From NCBI GenBank assembly GCA_035536455.1, contig DATLOC010000009.1:35704-99703 (forward strand): a DNA stretch of 64,000 bases, written 5' to 3'. A model generated the notes under the pieces. It did no database searches and was not told the DNA's origin. It was given only the letters and a program-made list of their open reading frames with translations. Positions 43,711 through 52,925 of the stretch are shown one piece after another. The position numbers and the translations under genes were made by a program. The DNA comes from DASUNQ01 sp035536455. Its GTDB lineage: Bacteria > Acidobacteriota > Thermoanaerobaculia > Multivoradales > UBA5704. Position 1 is the stretch's first letter, and each line of letters opens with the position of its first letter.

Positions 43711-44786
43711 TGGCGCACGTCGGAGTGGTCTTCGGGGGACGCAGCGTCGAGCACCAGGTGTCGATCGTCTCGGCGCGGACGGTGGCGCGCGGCCTGACCG
43801 ACGCCGGCCACCAGGTGACGGCGCTCGGCATCGCGCAGGACGGCTGCTGGATCTCGCCGTCGGCGGCGGCCGAGGTGCTGCGCGGCGACACCCGCGCCAT
43901 CGAGCCGCTCGACATGCCGGTGGCGCCGACGCTGCGCCACCTCGTGGCCTCCGGTGTCGAGATGCTCTTCCCGATCGTCCACGGCACCTGGGGGGAGGAC
44001 GGCACGCTCCAGGGCCTCTGCGAGATGCTCGACGTCGCCTACGCCGGCCCGGGCGTAACGACCAGCGCGCTGGCGATGGACAAGCTGCTTTCGAAGCGGC
44101 AGCTCGCCGCCGCCGGTGTGCCGGTGGTGGACTCCGAGGCCGCCAGCCGCGCCGACTTCGAGCGCGCCCCGGCGGCCTTCCTCGCCCGCGTCGAACGCCT
44201 GCCGCTGCCGCTCTTCGTCAAGCCGAGCGTCGGCGGCTCCAGCGTCGGCGTGCGCAAGGTGGAGCGGTACCGAGACCTCGAGGAGGCGGTGCGCTTCGCC
44301 CTGCGCTTCGACGACGCGGTCTTGGTCGAGCGCGGGGTCGTCGGGCGGGAGCTGGAGTGCGCCGTCTTGGGCTACGGCGCGCTGGAGGCGTCGGTCGTCG
44401 GCGAGATCGTCCCCGGCCGCGAGTTCTACGACTACGCCGACAAGTACCTGGAGGACAACGCCCGCCTGATCGCCCCGGCCGAGCTGCCGGAGGCGACGAC
44501 CGCGCGGCTGCGCGAGCTCGCCGTCGCCGCCTTCGCGGCGCTCGGCGGCAGCGGCATGGCGCGCGTCGACTTCCTGCTCGAAGGCGAGGACGGCCTCTTC
44601 GTCAACGAGATCAACACTCTCCCCGGCTTCACCGCCATCTCGATGTACCCCCGCCTCTGGGAGCTGTCCGGCGTGCCGCTGCCGAAGCTCGTCGACCGCC
44701 TGGTCCAGATCGCCCTCGACCGCCACCGCGACCGCCGGCGCCTCGACGCCGGCATCAAGGAGTGGCTAGCGGAGCTGGCGCGGTAG
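43710..44786 (+). CDS. ddl: D-alanine--D-alanine ligase
   Basis: Ddl makes the D-Ala-D-Ala dipeptide for peptidoglycan. The 358-residue ATP-grasp protein has VGVVFGGRSVEHQVSIVSA, LFPIVHGTWGEDGTLQGL, the ATP-binding FVKPSVGGSSVGV, the omega-loop REFYDYADKY (Tyr favours D-Ala over D-Lac) and the metal site GMARVDFLL with NEINTLPGFT. This is the vancomycin-sensitive type. The ATG shares a base with the serA stop; a TTG one codon earlier is an alternative. Linkage to serine genes is unusual. Confidence 0.95.
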   Translation: MAHVGVVFGGRSVEHQVSIVSARTVARGLTDAGHQVTALGIAQDGCWISPSAAAEVLRGDTRAIEPLDMPVAPTLRHLVASGVEMLFPIVHGTWGEDGTLQGLCEMLDVAYAGPGVTTSALAMDKLLSKRQLAAAGVPVVDSEAASRADFERAPAAFLARVERLPLPLFVKPSVGGSSVGVRKVERYRDLEEAVRFALRFDDAVLVERGVVGRELECAVLGYGALEASVVGEIVPGREFYDYADKYLEDNARLIAPAELPEATTARLRELAVAAFAALGGSGMARVDFLLEGEDGLFVNEINTLPGFTAISMYPRLWELSGVPLPKLVDRLVQIALDRHRDRRRLDAGIKEWLAELAR

Positions 44787-44800
44787 CCGCCGCCGGACGT

Positions 44801-46399
44801 CTACTCGAAGTAGCCGAGGACGTCGAGCACGAAGTGGACCGTGCCGCCCCCGGCGATCGTGGGGAGGACCGCGATCTGGGAGCTGGTGCCGATCGCGAGC
44901 ACGGCGCTGTTGGCGCGGGTCTGGCCGGCGGCGAAATGGAGGGTGCCGGTGGCCGGCACGAGGCAGCCGGTGGGGTAGACGTTCAGTTGCCCGGAGCCGG
45001 TGGGAGAGATCGCGGTCACGTTGACCGCCATCGCCTTGGCCGTCCGCGGGATGCCGCAGAGGCCGGCCGCCGGGAAGTCCCGGGTGACGCCGTTCTGGAG
45101 GGCCGGGCCGCCGCTCGGGCCGTTCGGGTTGCGGGTGTCGGCCAGCCGGCAGGGGCTGAGCGTGAAGAAGTCGTACGGGTCGTCGCGGGTGATGCGCCGC
45201 ACCTGGCCGCCGCCGGCGTAGGTCGTGTAGTAGAGCGCCTGGGTCGCGCCGTGCGGACCGAACCGCATGTGCACCAGGGTGCCGAGGCCGCAGGCGAAGT
45301 CGGCGGCGGAAAAGACGCTCCCCGACTGGGTGAGCCGGAACATGCCGCCGCAGACGCAGTCGCCGAAGAAGTAGACGCCGTCGTGCCCCGGCCACAGGCC
45401 GTCGGGGACGAAGGCGCCGCCGCTCACGCAGTTGCAGTTGGTGGGGCTGCTGGTGCCCGGGATCTGCACGCCGTGCTGGTACTCGAAGAGGGGGTCCACC
45501 ATGCTCGGCAGGGAGGAGCAGGAGCCGGTCGCGTGCGCCCCCTCGCGGCAGTTCCAGCCGTAGTCGACCCCTGCCTGCCCGAGATCGATCTCCTCCCAGG
45601 TCCCCGACCCGACGTCGTTGATGAAGAAACGGGTACCGATGGCGTTCGGGTCGAACCCCAGGCGGAAGGGGTTGCGTAAGCCCCAGGCGAAGGTCTCCTG
45701 GCAGCGCTTGCCAGGGTCCGTGAAGCCGTTGACGTTGCAGCGCTCGGTCCCCGCCCCTTGAAAGGGGTTGTCCGCGGGAATCGAGCCGTCCGGCAGCGCG
45801 ACGCGCAGGACCTTGCCGGTCAGCACGTGCTCGTCGCGCGCGGCGCTGGCGATCCCGCCCTCGCCGATCGAGACGTAGAGGTGGCCGTCCTTGCCGACCT
45901 GCAGGTCGCCGGCGTTGTGGTTGCTGGCCGGCGAGGGCATGTTGTCGATCAGCACGAGCTGGGTCGCCGGGTCGATGACGTTGGTCGCCGGCAGGGTGAA
46001 GCGGGAGACGCGGTTGACCGGGGCCGAGTTGAACACGAGGCAGGCGTTGGCGAACTTGTTGAACGTGTAGAAGAGGTAGATGTAGTTGTTGGTCGCGAAA
46101 TTCGGATCGACCGCCACGCCGAGCAGCCCGCGCTCGCCGTTGGTGCAGATCTGGGAGGCGGAGAAGGTGAGGGCCGGCGTGGGCAGGAGGACGCCCCCCT
46201 GGTAGACCCGCAGGGTGCCGGTCTGGCTGGTGATCAAGAGGCGGCCGTCGGGGGTGAAGGCGAGGGCGGTCGGAGCCCCGACGCTCGCCACCAAGGTGTC
46301 GCTGAACCCTGGCGCCACGACGGCCCCGGCCGGCGCGGCTCCCATCACCATGAAGCTCCCGAAACCCAGGACCGCCGCCGCCCGCGCGCTTCGCCGCAT
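44801..46399 (-). CDS. PQQ-dependent sugar dehydrogenase with C-terminal FTLxPCRLxDTR domain
   Basis: A 532-residue secreted protein. A signal peptide is followed by a six-bladed GSDH-type beta-propeller: TALAFTPDGRLLITSQTG, RGLLGVAVDPNF, HNAGDLQVGKDGHLYVSIGEGG, AWGLRNPFRLGFDP and EEIDLGQAGVDYGWNCREG. These cover the PQQ and calcium-binding segments. After about residue 405 a separate domain starts with DFFTLSPCRLADTRNPNG and ends VLDVLGYFE; it is known from many secreted acidobacterial and myxobacterial proteins and probably acts in surface binding. It likely oxidises sugars in the periplasm or outside. Confidence 0.88.
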   Translation of the reverse strand: MRRSARAAAVLGFGSFMVMGAAPAGAVVAPGFSDTLVASVGAPTALAFTPDGRLLITSQTGTLRVYQGGVLLPTPALTFSASQICTNGERGLLGVAVDPNFATNNYIYLFYTFNKFANACLVFNSAPVNRVSRFTLPATNVIDPATQLVLIDNMPSPASNHNAGDLQVGKDGHLYVSIGEGGIASAARDEHVLTGKVLRVALPDGSIPADNPFQGAGTERCNVNGFTDPGKRCQETFAWGLRNPFRLGFDPNAIGTRFFINDVGSGTWEEIDLGQAGVDYGWNCREGAHATGSCSSLPSMVDPLFEYQHGVQIPGTSSPTNCNCVSGGAFVPDGLWPGHDGVYFFGDCVCGGMFRLTQSGSVFSAADFACGLGTLVHMRFGPHGATQALYYTTYAGGGQVRRITRDDPYDFFTLSPCRLADTRNPNGPSGGPALQNGVTRDFPAAGLCGIPRTAKAMAVNVTAISPTGSGQLNVYPTGCLVPATGTLHFAAGQTRANSAVLAIGTSSQIAVLPTIAGGGTVHFVLDVLGYFE

Positions 46400-46465
46400 G
46401 GATGCTCCTATCGAACTCGCTCTATTCGCTGAAGCGTAGCATCCCGGCGCCTCCGGCGCCTCTCC

Positions 46466-47011
46466 TCAGCGCAGGATGCGCAGCTCGACTGGGGCGGTGC
46501 CGCGGGCGGCGATGCCGAGGTCGCGGGCGGCGGCGTAGGAGAGGTCGATGAGGCGCCGGCGGGTGTGCGGGCCGCGGTCGTTGATCCGCACCACGACGCT
46601 CCGGCCGTTGGCCGGGTTGCGCACCTCGACCGGGGTGCCGAAGGGGAGGGTGCGGTGGGCGGCGGTCAGCCCGTGCATGTCGAAGGGCTCGCCGCTGGCG
46701 GTCGAGCGGCCGTGGAAGTCGCGGCCGTACCAGGAGGCGACGCCGTGGTCCGCGGGCGCCTCCGGCTTCACCGCCTCGGCCTCATCTGGAACAGGAGATT
46801 CCAGGTGAGGAAGAGCGGGGCCGGAGACGGCGACGGGCGGGACGTCCTGGCGCGCCAGGAGCGGCGCCGGCGCCTCGGTCCCCTGCCAGGCGACCAGCAC
46901 GAGATAAGCGGCCCCGGCGAGCATCGCCACCCGCGGCAGGCGCCGGCCGGTCGGCACGGGTGCCCCGTTGACTCTCGCCGGGGGCTTTCTATGGCGCTTG
47001 AAGGGCGTCAT
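46466..47011 (-). CDS. rlpA: RlpA-like DPBB protein (copy A, no SPOR domain)
   Basis: A 181-residue protein with an N-terminal membrane or signal segment (VAMLAGAAYLVLVAW) and a double-psi beta-barrel domain: GVASWYGRDFHGRSTASGEPFDMHGLTAAHRTLPFGTPVEVRNPANGRSVVVRINDRGPH. The last part contains the Asp of RlpA-type lytic transglycosylases (INDRGPH). It has no SPOR domain and no lipobox Cys, unlike its paralogue just upstream. The ATG was chosen because it immediately precedes the basic leader; longer frames read into the neighbour. It probably acts on septal peptidoglycan. Confidence 0.85.
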   Translation of the reverse strand: MTPFKRHRKPPARVNGAPVPTGRRLPRVAMLAGAAYLVLVAWQGTEAPAPLLARQDVPPVAVSGPALPHLESPVPDEAEAVKPEAPADHGVASWYGRDFHGRSTASGEPFDMHGLTAAHRTLPFGTPVEVRNPANGRSVVVRINDRGPHTRRRLIDLSYAAARDLGIAARGTAPVELRILR

Positions 47012-47082
47012 CGAGGGGGTCCTGCTGATGTTGGAGGCAGGGGGTACAACCGCGGGCGCCGCCCGCTGAATTCCGCCGGGCG

Positions 47083-47769
47083 TTACGGGAGCTGCACGAT
47101 CAGCGGCGTGAAGCCGAGGATGGTCAGCTCGCGGCGGAGCGCCTCGGCCTTGCCGCGCTCGTCGAAGGAGCCCACCTGCACCCGATGCCAGGTGCCGTCG
47201 GTGCGGACCTCCGCCTCGGGGTACTGGGCGGCCAGGCCGCGGTGCATCTCCTCGGCGTGCCACTCCTCGGCGAAGGCCGCCACCTGGACGGTGAAGTGCG
47301 GCGGCGCCGGGGGCTCCAGGCCGTCGGCGGAGTAGAGCTCCACCCAGCCGATCCCCGGCCCCACCAGCCCGAGCTCCTTGGCGGCGGCGTAGGAGAGGTC
47401 GAGGATGCGCTTCTTGGCGAAGGGGCCGCGGTCGGTGACCCGCACCACGACGGCGCGCCCGTTGCGCGGGTTGCGCACCTCCAGCCGGGTGCCGAAGGGG
47501 AGGGTGCGGTGGGCGGCGGTCAGCTCGTGCATGTCGTAGCGCTCGCCGCTAGCGGTGCGCCGGCCGTGGAAGGGGATGCCGTACCAGGAGGCCATGCCGG
47601 TCTCGATCGGGCGGCCGTAGCCGGGGCGGACGGGAACGCGGGTGGAGGTGCAGGCGGCGAGGAGGGCGAGGACGGCGGCCAGCGGCAGGAGGACCGCCCG
47701 CCCGGGTGGGGACAGGCGGCGCGCCGGTGCGGAGCGCGGCCAGGCGTGTGTCGAGAGCGGAGTGTCCAT
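47083..47769 (-). CDS. rlpA: RlpA-like septal lytic transglycosylase lipoprotein with SPOR domain (copy B)
   Basis: A 228-residue lipoprotein with lipobox LALLAAC. The double-psi barrel GMASWYGIPFHGRRTASGERYDMHELTAAHRTLPFGTRLEVRNP ... VRVTDRGPFAKKRILDLSYAAAKELG is followed by a SPOR-type domain (HFTVQVAAFAEEWHAEEMHRGL; HRVQVGSFDERGKAEALRREL) that binds denuded septal glycan. It cleaves glycan strands without stem peptides. It is closely similar to copy A, 72 bp downstream, so the pair arose by tandem duplication followed by loss of SPOR from copy A (or gain in B). Confidence 0.92.
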   Translation of the reverse strand: MDTPLSTHAWPRSAPARRLSPPGRAVLLPLAAVLALLAACTSTRVPVRPGYGRPIETGMASWYGIPFHGRRTASGERYDMHELTAAHRTLPFGTRLEVRNPRNGRAVVVRVTDRGPFAKKRILDLSYAAAKELGLVGPGIGWVELYSADGLEPPAPPHFTVQVAAFAEEWHAEEMHRGLAAQYPEAEVRTDGTWHRVQVGSFDERGKAEALRRELTILGFTPLIVQLP

Positions 47770-47930
47770 GCCTTCGTGCTGAACTGATCGGCGCGCCTCG
47801 CGGAGCGTCGAGGAGCTGAGCTGCCTGGCGGGGGGCTCCCCGCACCGAAGTATTACCGGATCGCTATTGTAGCAGATCGGCCCGGGCGACCCGGTCGCCG
47901 CCGCTAAGCCCAGTAGATCCAGCGGATACG

Positions 47931-49367
47931 TCAGATTATGGGAGCCGCCACCTCGGCGGTCTCGGCGCCCGCCAGGAGCGGCTCGACCACCTCGGCCAGG
48001 AACTCGTCCACCTGCTCGGCCGAGCGGCCGGTGAAGGCCGCCGGGTCGAGCCAGGCCCGGGCCTCCTCGGGGGTGATCCGGAAATCCGGATCGGCGGCGA
48101 TGCGGTCGACGAGCGGGTTCTCGCCGCCGCGCTCGACGGTCTCCTGCGCCTCCAGGCTGTAGCCGCGGAGCCGCTCGTGCAGCGCCTGACGGTCGCCGCC
48201 GCGCAGGGCCGCCTCCATGAGGAAGGTCTCGGTGGCCATGAACGGCAGCTCGCGCGCGACCCGGGCGGCGACCGCCGCCTCGCGCACCGTGAGGCCGCCG
48301 GCGATGTGCGCCGCCAGGAGGAGGACGGCGTCGGCGGTCAAAAAGGCGTCGGTCAGCACCAGGCGGCGGTTGGCGGAGTCGTCGAGGCTCCGCTCCAGCC
48401 ACTGGGTGGCGGCGTTGAGCGGGCCGTTCAGGCTGTCGGTGATGAGGCGCCGGGCCAGCCCGCACATGCGCTCGGCGCGCACCGGGTTGCGCTTGTAGGC
48501 CATCGCCGAGGAGCCCACCTGCTCGGCGTCGAAGGGCTCGGCCAGCTCGCCGACCCCCTGCAGGAGCCGCAGGTCGGTGCCGTACTTGTGGCAGCTTTCG
48601 GCTATCCCGGCCAAGGCGGCGAGCACCTGGCTGTCCTGCTTGCGCGGGTAGGTCTGGCCGGTGACCGGGAAGCTCTCGCGGAAGCCGAGGCGAGCGGCGA
48701 GCCGGCGGTCCAGCTCCCGGACCTTCTCGTGGTCGCCGGCGAAGAGGGTCAGGAAGCTCGCCTGGGTGCCGGTCGTCCCCTTGACGCCGCGGCAGCGGAG
48801 GGCGCCGAGGCGGTGGCGCACCTCGGCGTGGTCGGCCACGAAGTCCTGGAGCCAGAGGCAGGCGCGCTTGCCGACCGTGGTGAGCTGGGCCGGCTGGAAG
48901 TGGGTGTAGGCGAGGCTGGGGAGGGCGCGGGTGCGGCGGGCGAAGGCGGCCAGCTCGCGGATCGCCGCCGCCAGGCGCGCGGCCAGCAGCTCCAGCGCCT
49001 CGCGGATCAGCAGGACGTCGGTGTTGTCGGTCAGGTAGGCGCTGGTCGCCCCGAGGTGGAGGACGCCGCCCGCCCCGGGCGCGACCGCATCCGCCTGCTC
49101 GGCGAAGTGCCGGAGGTGGGCGACGACGTCGTGGCGGGTCCGCCGCTCCAGCTCGGCCACCCGTTCGAGGTCCAGCCCCGGCGCCGCCTGCCGCAGGGCG
49201 GCGAGCTGCGCGGGACCGATCGGCAGCCCCAGCTCGGCCTCGCACTCGGCCAGGGCGATCCAAAGCCTCCGCCAGGTGCCATAGCGGTGCGACGCCGAGA
49301 AGATCCGCGCCATCTCCGGCGAGGCGTAGCGCTCGTGGAGCGGATTCTGCGGCGGCTCGGCGGGCAT
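47931..49367 (-). CDS. purB: Adenylosuccinate lyase
   Basis: PurB acts twice in purine synthesis, releasing fumarate from SAICAR and adenylosuccinate. The 478-residue protein has the family order HLGATSAYLTDNTDVLLI, THFQPAQLTTVGKRA, GTTGTQASFL and the signature VGSSAMAYKRNPVRAE (flexible active-site loop with serine), and the catalytic His in THFQ. Length and N-terminal PLHERYASPEMARIFS are standard. It is divergent from arcA with about 80 bp between starts. Confidence 0.95.
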   Translation of the reverse strand: MPAEPPQNPLHERYASPEMARIFSASHRYGTWRRLWIALAECEAELGLPIGPAQLAALRQAAPGLDLERVAELERRTRHDVVAHLRHFAEQADAVAPGAGGVLHLGATSAYLTDNTDVLLIREALELLAARLAAAIRELAAFARRTRALPSLAYTHFQPAQLTTVGKRACLWLQDFVADHAEVRHRLGALRCRGVKGTTGTQASFLTLFAGDHEKVRELDRRLAARLGFRESFPVTGQTYPRKQDSQVLAALAGIAESCHKYGTDLRLLQGVGELAEPFDAEQVGSSAMAYKRNPVRAERMCGLARRLITDSLNGPLNAATQWLERSLDDSANRRLVLTDAFLTADAVLLLAAHIAGGLTVREAAVAARVARELPFMATETFLMEAALRGGDRQALHERLRGYSLEAQETVERGGENPLVDRIAADPDFRITPEEARAWLDPAAFTGRSAEQVDEFLAEVVEPLLAGAETAEVAAPII

Positions 49368-49448
49368 GGGCGCGATGCTACAATGCCGGCCTCGCCCCTC
49401 CCGCCGGGGGCGCCGGGCCCCGCCGCGGGGCCCTTACCTCATCCCGCC

Positions 49449-50729
49449 ATGGCCATCCGAGTGGACTCCGAGATCGGACGACTGCGCCGCGTGCTCGTGC
49501 ACCGGCCCGGGCGCGAGATCGACCGCATGGTCCCCTCGCGCATGGAGCAGCTCCTCTTCGACGACATCCTCGACGGCGACGAGACTCGCTTGGAGCACGA
49601 CCTCTTCCGCCGGGTGCTGGAGAAGGTCGGGGGCGAGGTGCTGGAGGCGCAGCGCCTCTTGGCCGACGTCGTGGACATGGAGAAGCCGCGCCGGCGCCTC
49701 CTCGACGAGCTGCAGGAGGAGTACGGCGTGGCCCGCGAGACCGTGGCGCGGCTCGAGGAGCTGGAGCCGGCCGAGCTGGCGGCGGCGCTCATCGAGGGCG
49801 TCCTGCCGGAGCCGGAGGAAGGCCCCCCCGGCCCGCGCCCGCCGTTCTTCGACCTCCAGCCGCTGCCCAACTACTTCTTCCAGCGCGATCCGCAGGTGGT
49901 GATGGGCAACCGCGTCGTCATCTCCTCGATGGCGACCGAGGCGCGCAGCCGCGAGCCGCTGCTGGCGCGCATGCTCTTCGACTACCACCCCGAGCTCCAG
50001 GACTACGCCGCCCTCTTCGAGATCGAGGTGCCACCCTCCGGGGCGCCGCGCCACAACCCGCACTTCCCCTACCCGACGCTCGAAGGCGGGGACGTCGTAG
50101 TGGTGAACCGCGAGATCGTGCTCATTGGCCTCTCCGAGCGCACCAACCGGCGCGGCGTCGAGGTCCTCGCCGAGTACCTGCGCCTGGAGGAGACGCCCTT
50201 CCGGCATCTCATCCTGGTGGAGCTGCCGGCCAAGCGCTCCTATATGCATCTCGACACCGTCTTCACGCTCATCGACCGCAACACCTCGCTCGCCTACCTG
50301 CCGGTCATCGAGCCGGGGGGCGCGGAGTCGGCGCACGTCTACTACGTGGACCTCTACGCCCAGGAGCTGACCTTCGCGCTACGGCAGTCGCTCCTCGGCA
50401 CGCTCGCGGGGCTGGGGGTGGAGCTGGAGGTCGTCCCCTGCGGCGGCTCGGTCGAGGTCGTCGACCAGCAGCGCGAGCAGTGGACCGACGGCGCCAACGC
50501 CTTCGCCGTCGCCCCCGGCGTCATCCTCCTCTACCGCCGCAACCGCAAGACGGTGGAGGAGCTGGCGCGCCGCGGCTGGCGGGTCTTCACCGAGCAGGAG
50601 GTGCTGGACGGCGACGCCGCGCTCCTCTCCGGCGGGCCGGCGGTGGTGACGCTGCTCTCGAACGAGCTGTCGCGCGCCCGCGGCGGCGCCCGCTGCATGA
50701 CGATGCCGGTCGAGCGGGACCCGGTGTGA
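49449..50729 (+). CDS. arcA: Arginine deiminase
   Basis: ArcA hydrolyses arginine to citrulline and ammonia. The 426-residue protein has the family N-terminus VDSEIGRLRRVLVHRPGREIDRM, PNYFFQRDPQVVMGNRVVIS, the ECGD-like LEGGDVVVVN, HLDTVFTLID and the catalytic Cys416 in GGARCMTMP. I chose the ATG that gives MAIRVDSEIG. The stop overlaps the carbamate kinase GTG, so the two are coupled, but ornithine carbamoyltransferase (arcB) and the arginine/ornithine exchanger are not in the window. Confidence 0.93.
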   Translation: MAIRVDSEIGRLRRVLVHRPGREIDRMVPSRMEQLLFDDILDGDETRLEHDLFRRVLEKVGGEVLEAQRLLADVVDMEKPRRRLLDELQEEYGVARETVARLEELEPAELAAALIEGVLPEPEEGPPGPRPPFFDLQPLPNYFFQRDPQVVMGNRVVISSMATEARSREPLLARMLFDYHPELQDYAALFEIEVPPSGAPRHNPHFPYPTLEGGDVVVVNREIVLIGLSERTNRRGVEVLAEYLRLEETPFRHLILVELPAKRSYMHLDTVFTLIDRNTSLAYLPVIEPGGAESAHVYYVDLYAQELTFALRQSLLGTLAGLGVELEVVPCGGSVEVVDQQREQWTDGANAFAVAPGVILLYRRNRKTVEELARRGWRVFTEQEVLDGDAALLSGGPAVVTLLSNELSRARGGARCMTMPVERDPV

Positions 50730-51754
50730 GGCGGGCCCTCAAGCGCCAGCCGATCGTCGCCGACCTGCGGCTGGAGATCGCGCGGCCGCTCGCCGTCGTC
50801 GCCTTCGGCGGCAACGCCCTGCTGCGGCCGGAGGACCACGGCACCGTCGAGGAGCAGCTCCGCCGTGCCGAGGATTGCGCGGGGTGGCTCGTCGAGTTCG
50901 TGCGCCGCGGTTTCGACCTCGTGGTCGTCCACGGCAACGGCCCGCAGGTCGGCCAGGTGCTGATCCAGATGGAGGAGGCGGCCACCAAGGTGCCGCCGGG
51001 GACCCTCGACTTCGCGGTGGCGCAGACCGAGGGGAGCATGGGGTACCTGCTGGAGCTGGCGCTGCGCAACCGCCTGGAGGCCGAGCGTATGCACCTCGAG
51101 GTGGCGGCGCTGCTGACGCTCGTTGTGGTCGACGCCGACGACCCCGGCTTCCGCGAGCCGAGCAAGCCGGTGGGGCCGTTCTTCTCGCGCTACCGCGCCG
51201 AGGCGCTGGAGCGCGAGCTCGGCTGGCGGATGCTCGAGGACTCCGGGCGCGGCTGGCGGAAGGTGGTGGCGAGCCCGCTGCCGCAGGAGATCCTGGGGGT
51301 GGGGCCGGTGCGCGACCTCCTGGGGCGCGGCAACCTGGTGATCGCCGGCGGCGGCGGCGGGGTGCCGGTGGTGCGGCGGCCGGACGGCTCGGTCGCCGGG
51401 GTCGAGGCGGTGATCGACAAGGACCGCACCTCGGCGCTGCTGTCGCGCGAGCTCAAGGCCGACCTCTTCATCATCCTGACCGGCGTGCCGCGGGTGATGA
51501 AGAACTTCGGCAAGAAGAGTCAGGAGGAGCTGCCGGTGCTGGGCCTCGCCGAAGCCAAGCGCCTCCTCGCCCGCGGCCACTTCCCGCCCGGCAACATGGG
51601 GCCCAAGATCGAGGCCGCCATCGACTTCGTCGCCGCCACCGGCCGGCGGGTGCTGATCACCGACATCGAGCACCTCTCGGCGGCGCTCGAAGGGGAGAGC
51701 GGAACGCTGATCGTCACCGACCAGGTGGCGCGGGAGGCGGCGCGGGCGGAGTGA
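50726..51754 (+). CDS. arcC: Carbamate kinase
   Basis: ArcC makes ATP from carbamoyl phosphate. The 342-residue protein has VVAFGGNALL, LVVVHGNGPQVGQVL, SMGYLLELALRN, the nucleotide-binding VIAGGGGGVPVV, VIDKDRTSALLSREL, FIILTGVPRVMKNFGK and the C-terminal GNMGPKIEAAIDFVAATGRRVLIT, all standard. The GTG start shares GTGA with arcA. Its last 40 bases overlap the tail of a convergent lipoprotein gene. A fragment of the same 3' end occurs at about 10.7 kb, fused to thioesterase sequence. Confidence 0.94.
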   Translation: MRRALKRQPIVADLRLEIARPLAVVAFGGNALLRPEDHGTVEEQLRRAEDCAGWLVEFVRRGFDLVVVHGNGPQVGQVLIQMEEAATKVPPGTLDFAVAQTEGSMGYLLELALRNRLEAERMHLEVAALLTLVVVDADDPGFREPSKPVGPFFSRYRAEALERELGWRMLEDSGRGWRKVVASPLPQEILGVGPVRDLLGRGNLVIAGGGGGVPVVRRPDGSVAGVEAVIDKDRTSALLSRELKADLFIILTGVPRVMKNFGKKSQEELPVLGLAEAKRLLARGHFPPGNMGPKIEAAIDFVAATGRRVLITDIEHLSAALEGESGTLIVTDQVAREAARAE

Positions 51755-52826
51755 CGCCCCGGCGCAGCACCTCCTCGTGGAGGCGCTCGAGCGCCTCCCG
51801 CACCGCTTCGAAGTCCCGCTGGCGCTGGCCGTGGGCGTCGGGCGCGAGGCCGGCGAAGCGGCGGGCCTGGACGGCGCGCTCGTGGTTCAGCACTTCGACC
51901 GAGAGATCGACGTAGTCCGGCGCCCAGAGGTTGACCGGCCAGGGGCCGGGGTCGTGGGCGGCCAGCTCGCGGGCGAGGGCCTGCACCTCGTCCTCGCTCA
52001 GCTCCAGGACGACCGGCTCCGCGTAGCCCGTCGCCGGGTCGTACACGCGGGTGCTCGCCCGCGGGCCGGCGACCGTCAGCAGGAACCCCGGCGTCTCGCC
52101 GCTCCCGCCGGTCTCCTCCGGCTTGCTGTGCAGCACCAGGCGCCAGGTCTCGGGGGCCAGCTCGCCGCGCGCGATCTTCTCCAGGCCGTCGCGCAGGCTG
52201 GCGGCGCCGACGCCGCCGGCGCGCGCCGCCTCCTCGCCGATGGCCAGGAGGTCGCGGGCCAGCTGTTTCAACACTGGCGACTGCTCGCCGCGGGCGAGCT
52301 GGACGACCCGCTTCTCGCGGCCGTCGAGACCGAGGTCGATGCGGCAGGTGAGGACGGTCGCCATCGCCTCGCCGTCGTCGTCCGCGCCGCCGGGCGCGGG
52401 TGCGGGCTCGGGCTTGGGCGGGCTGGGCGCGCCGCCGTAGCTGTCGGCGAGGCCGGGGAAGTCCGCGGCGCGCAGGACGGCGAGGAGGGCGCCCAGCTTC
52501 CCGTCGTCGAGGCTGAACTGCCGCTCGTCGTTCCAGATCCCGAGGCCGGAGCCGAAGACCTGCATCGACTGCAGCCCGGCGTCCACCTGGCACTCGACGA
52601 AGAGGCGCAGCGAATCGCGCACGGCCGGGTCGGTCTCAGCCCGCGCCAGCGCCCGCCGCAGGCCCGCCGCCGCGTCGTCCGGGGCCGCGGCGGCGGGCTC
52701 GGTGGGGTCGGTCGAGGCGGCCGGCTCCGGCGCGCCCGCCGCGGGGGTGCGGGCGGGCGGCGGGCCGGCGGCGCAGCCGACGAGCGGGAGGGCGGCGAAG
52801 AGGAGGAGCGTCGGGAATCTCGGCAT
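51714..52826 (-). CDS. Hypothetical lipoprotein
   Basis: A 370-residue protein with a clear lipoprotein signal (LLLFAALPLVGC, Cys18) and an Ala/Pro/Thr-rich linker to about residue 50. The remainder is soluble and charged (LRLFVECQVDAGLQSMQVFG; VLTCRIDLGLDGREKRVVQLARGEQSP; VVLELSEDEVQALARELAAHDPG), with a second Pro-rich tract near 140. No family recognised. Its end overlaps the end of arcC (convergent). Divergent from a large secreted protein gene with about 100 bp between starts. Confidence 0.65.
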   Translation of the reverse strand: MPRFPTLLLFAALPLVGCAAGPPPARTPAAGAPEPAASTDPTEPAAAAPDDAAAGLRRALARAETDPAVRDSLRLFVECQVDAGLQSMQVFGSGLGIWNDERQFSLDDGKLGALLAVLRAADFPGLADSYGGAPSPPKPEPAPAPGGADDDGEAMATVLTCRIDLGLDGREKRVVQLARGEQSPVLKQLARDLLAIGEEAARAGGVGAASLRDGLEKIARGELAPETWRLVLHSKPEETGGSGETPGFLLTVAGPRASTRVYDPATGYAEPVVLELSEDEVQALARELAAHDPGPWPVNLWAPDYVDLSVEVLNHERAVQARRFAGLAPDAHGQRQRDFEAVREALERLHEEVLRRGVTPPAPPPAPPGR

Positions 52827-52925
52827 GGCGGGCACGGCGGGCACGGCGGGAGTGTGCCACAACGGATGCGCGTTTTCCGTGCTACTCTTCGCGCTCCCCA
52901 AAACCCTATCCGGAGGAGGATGTCC

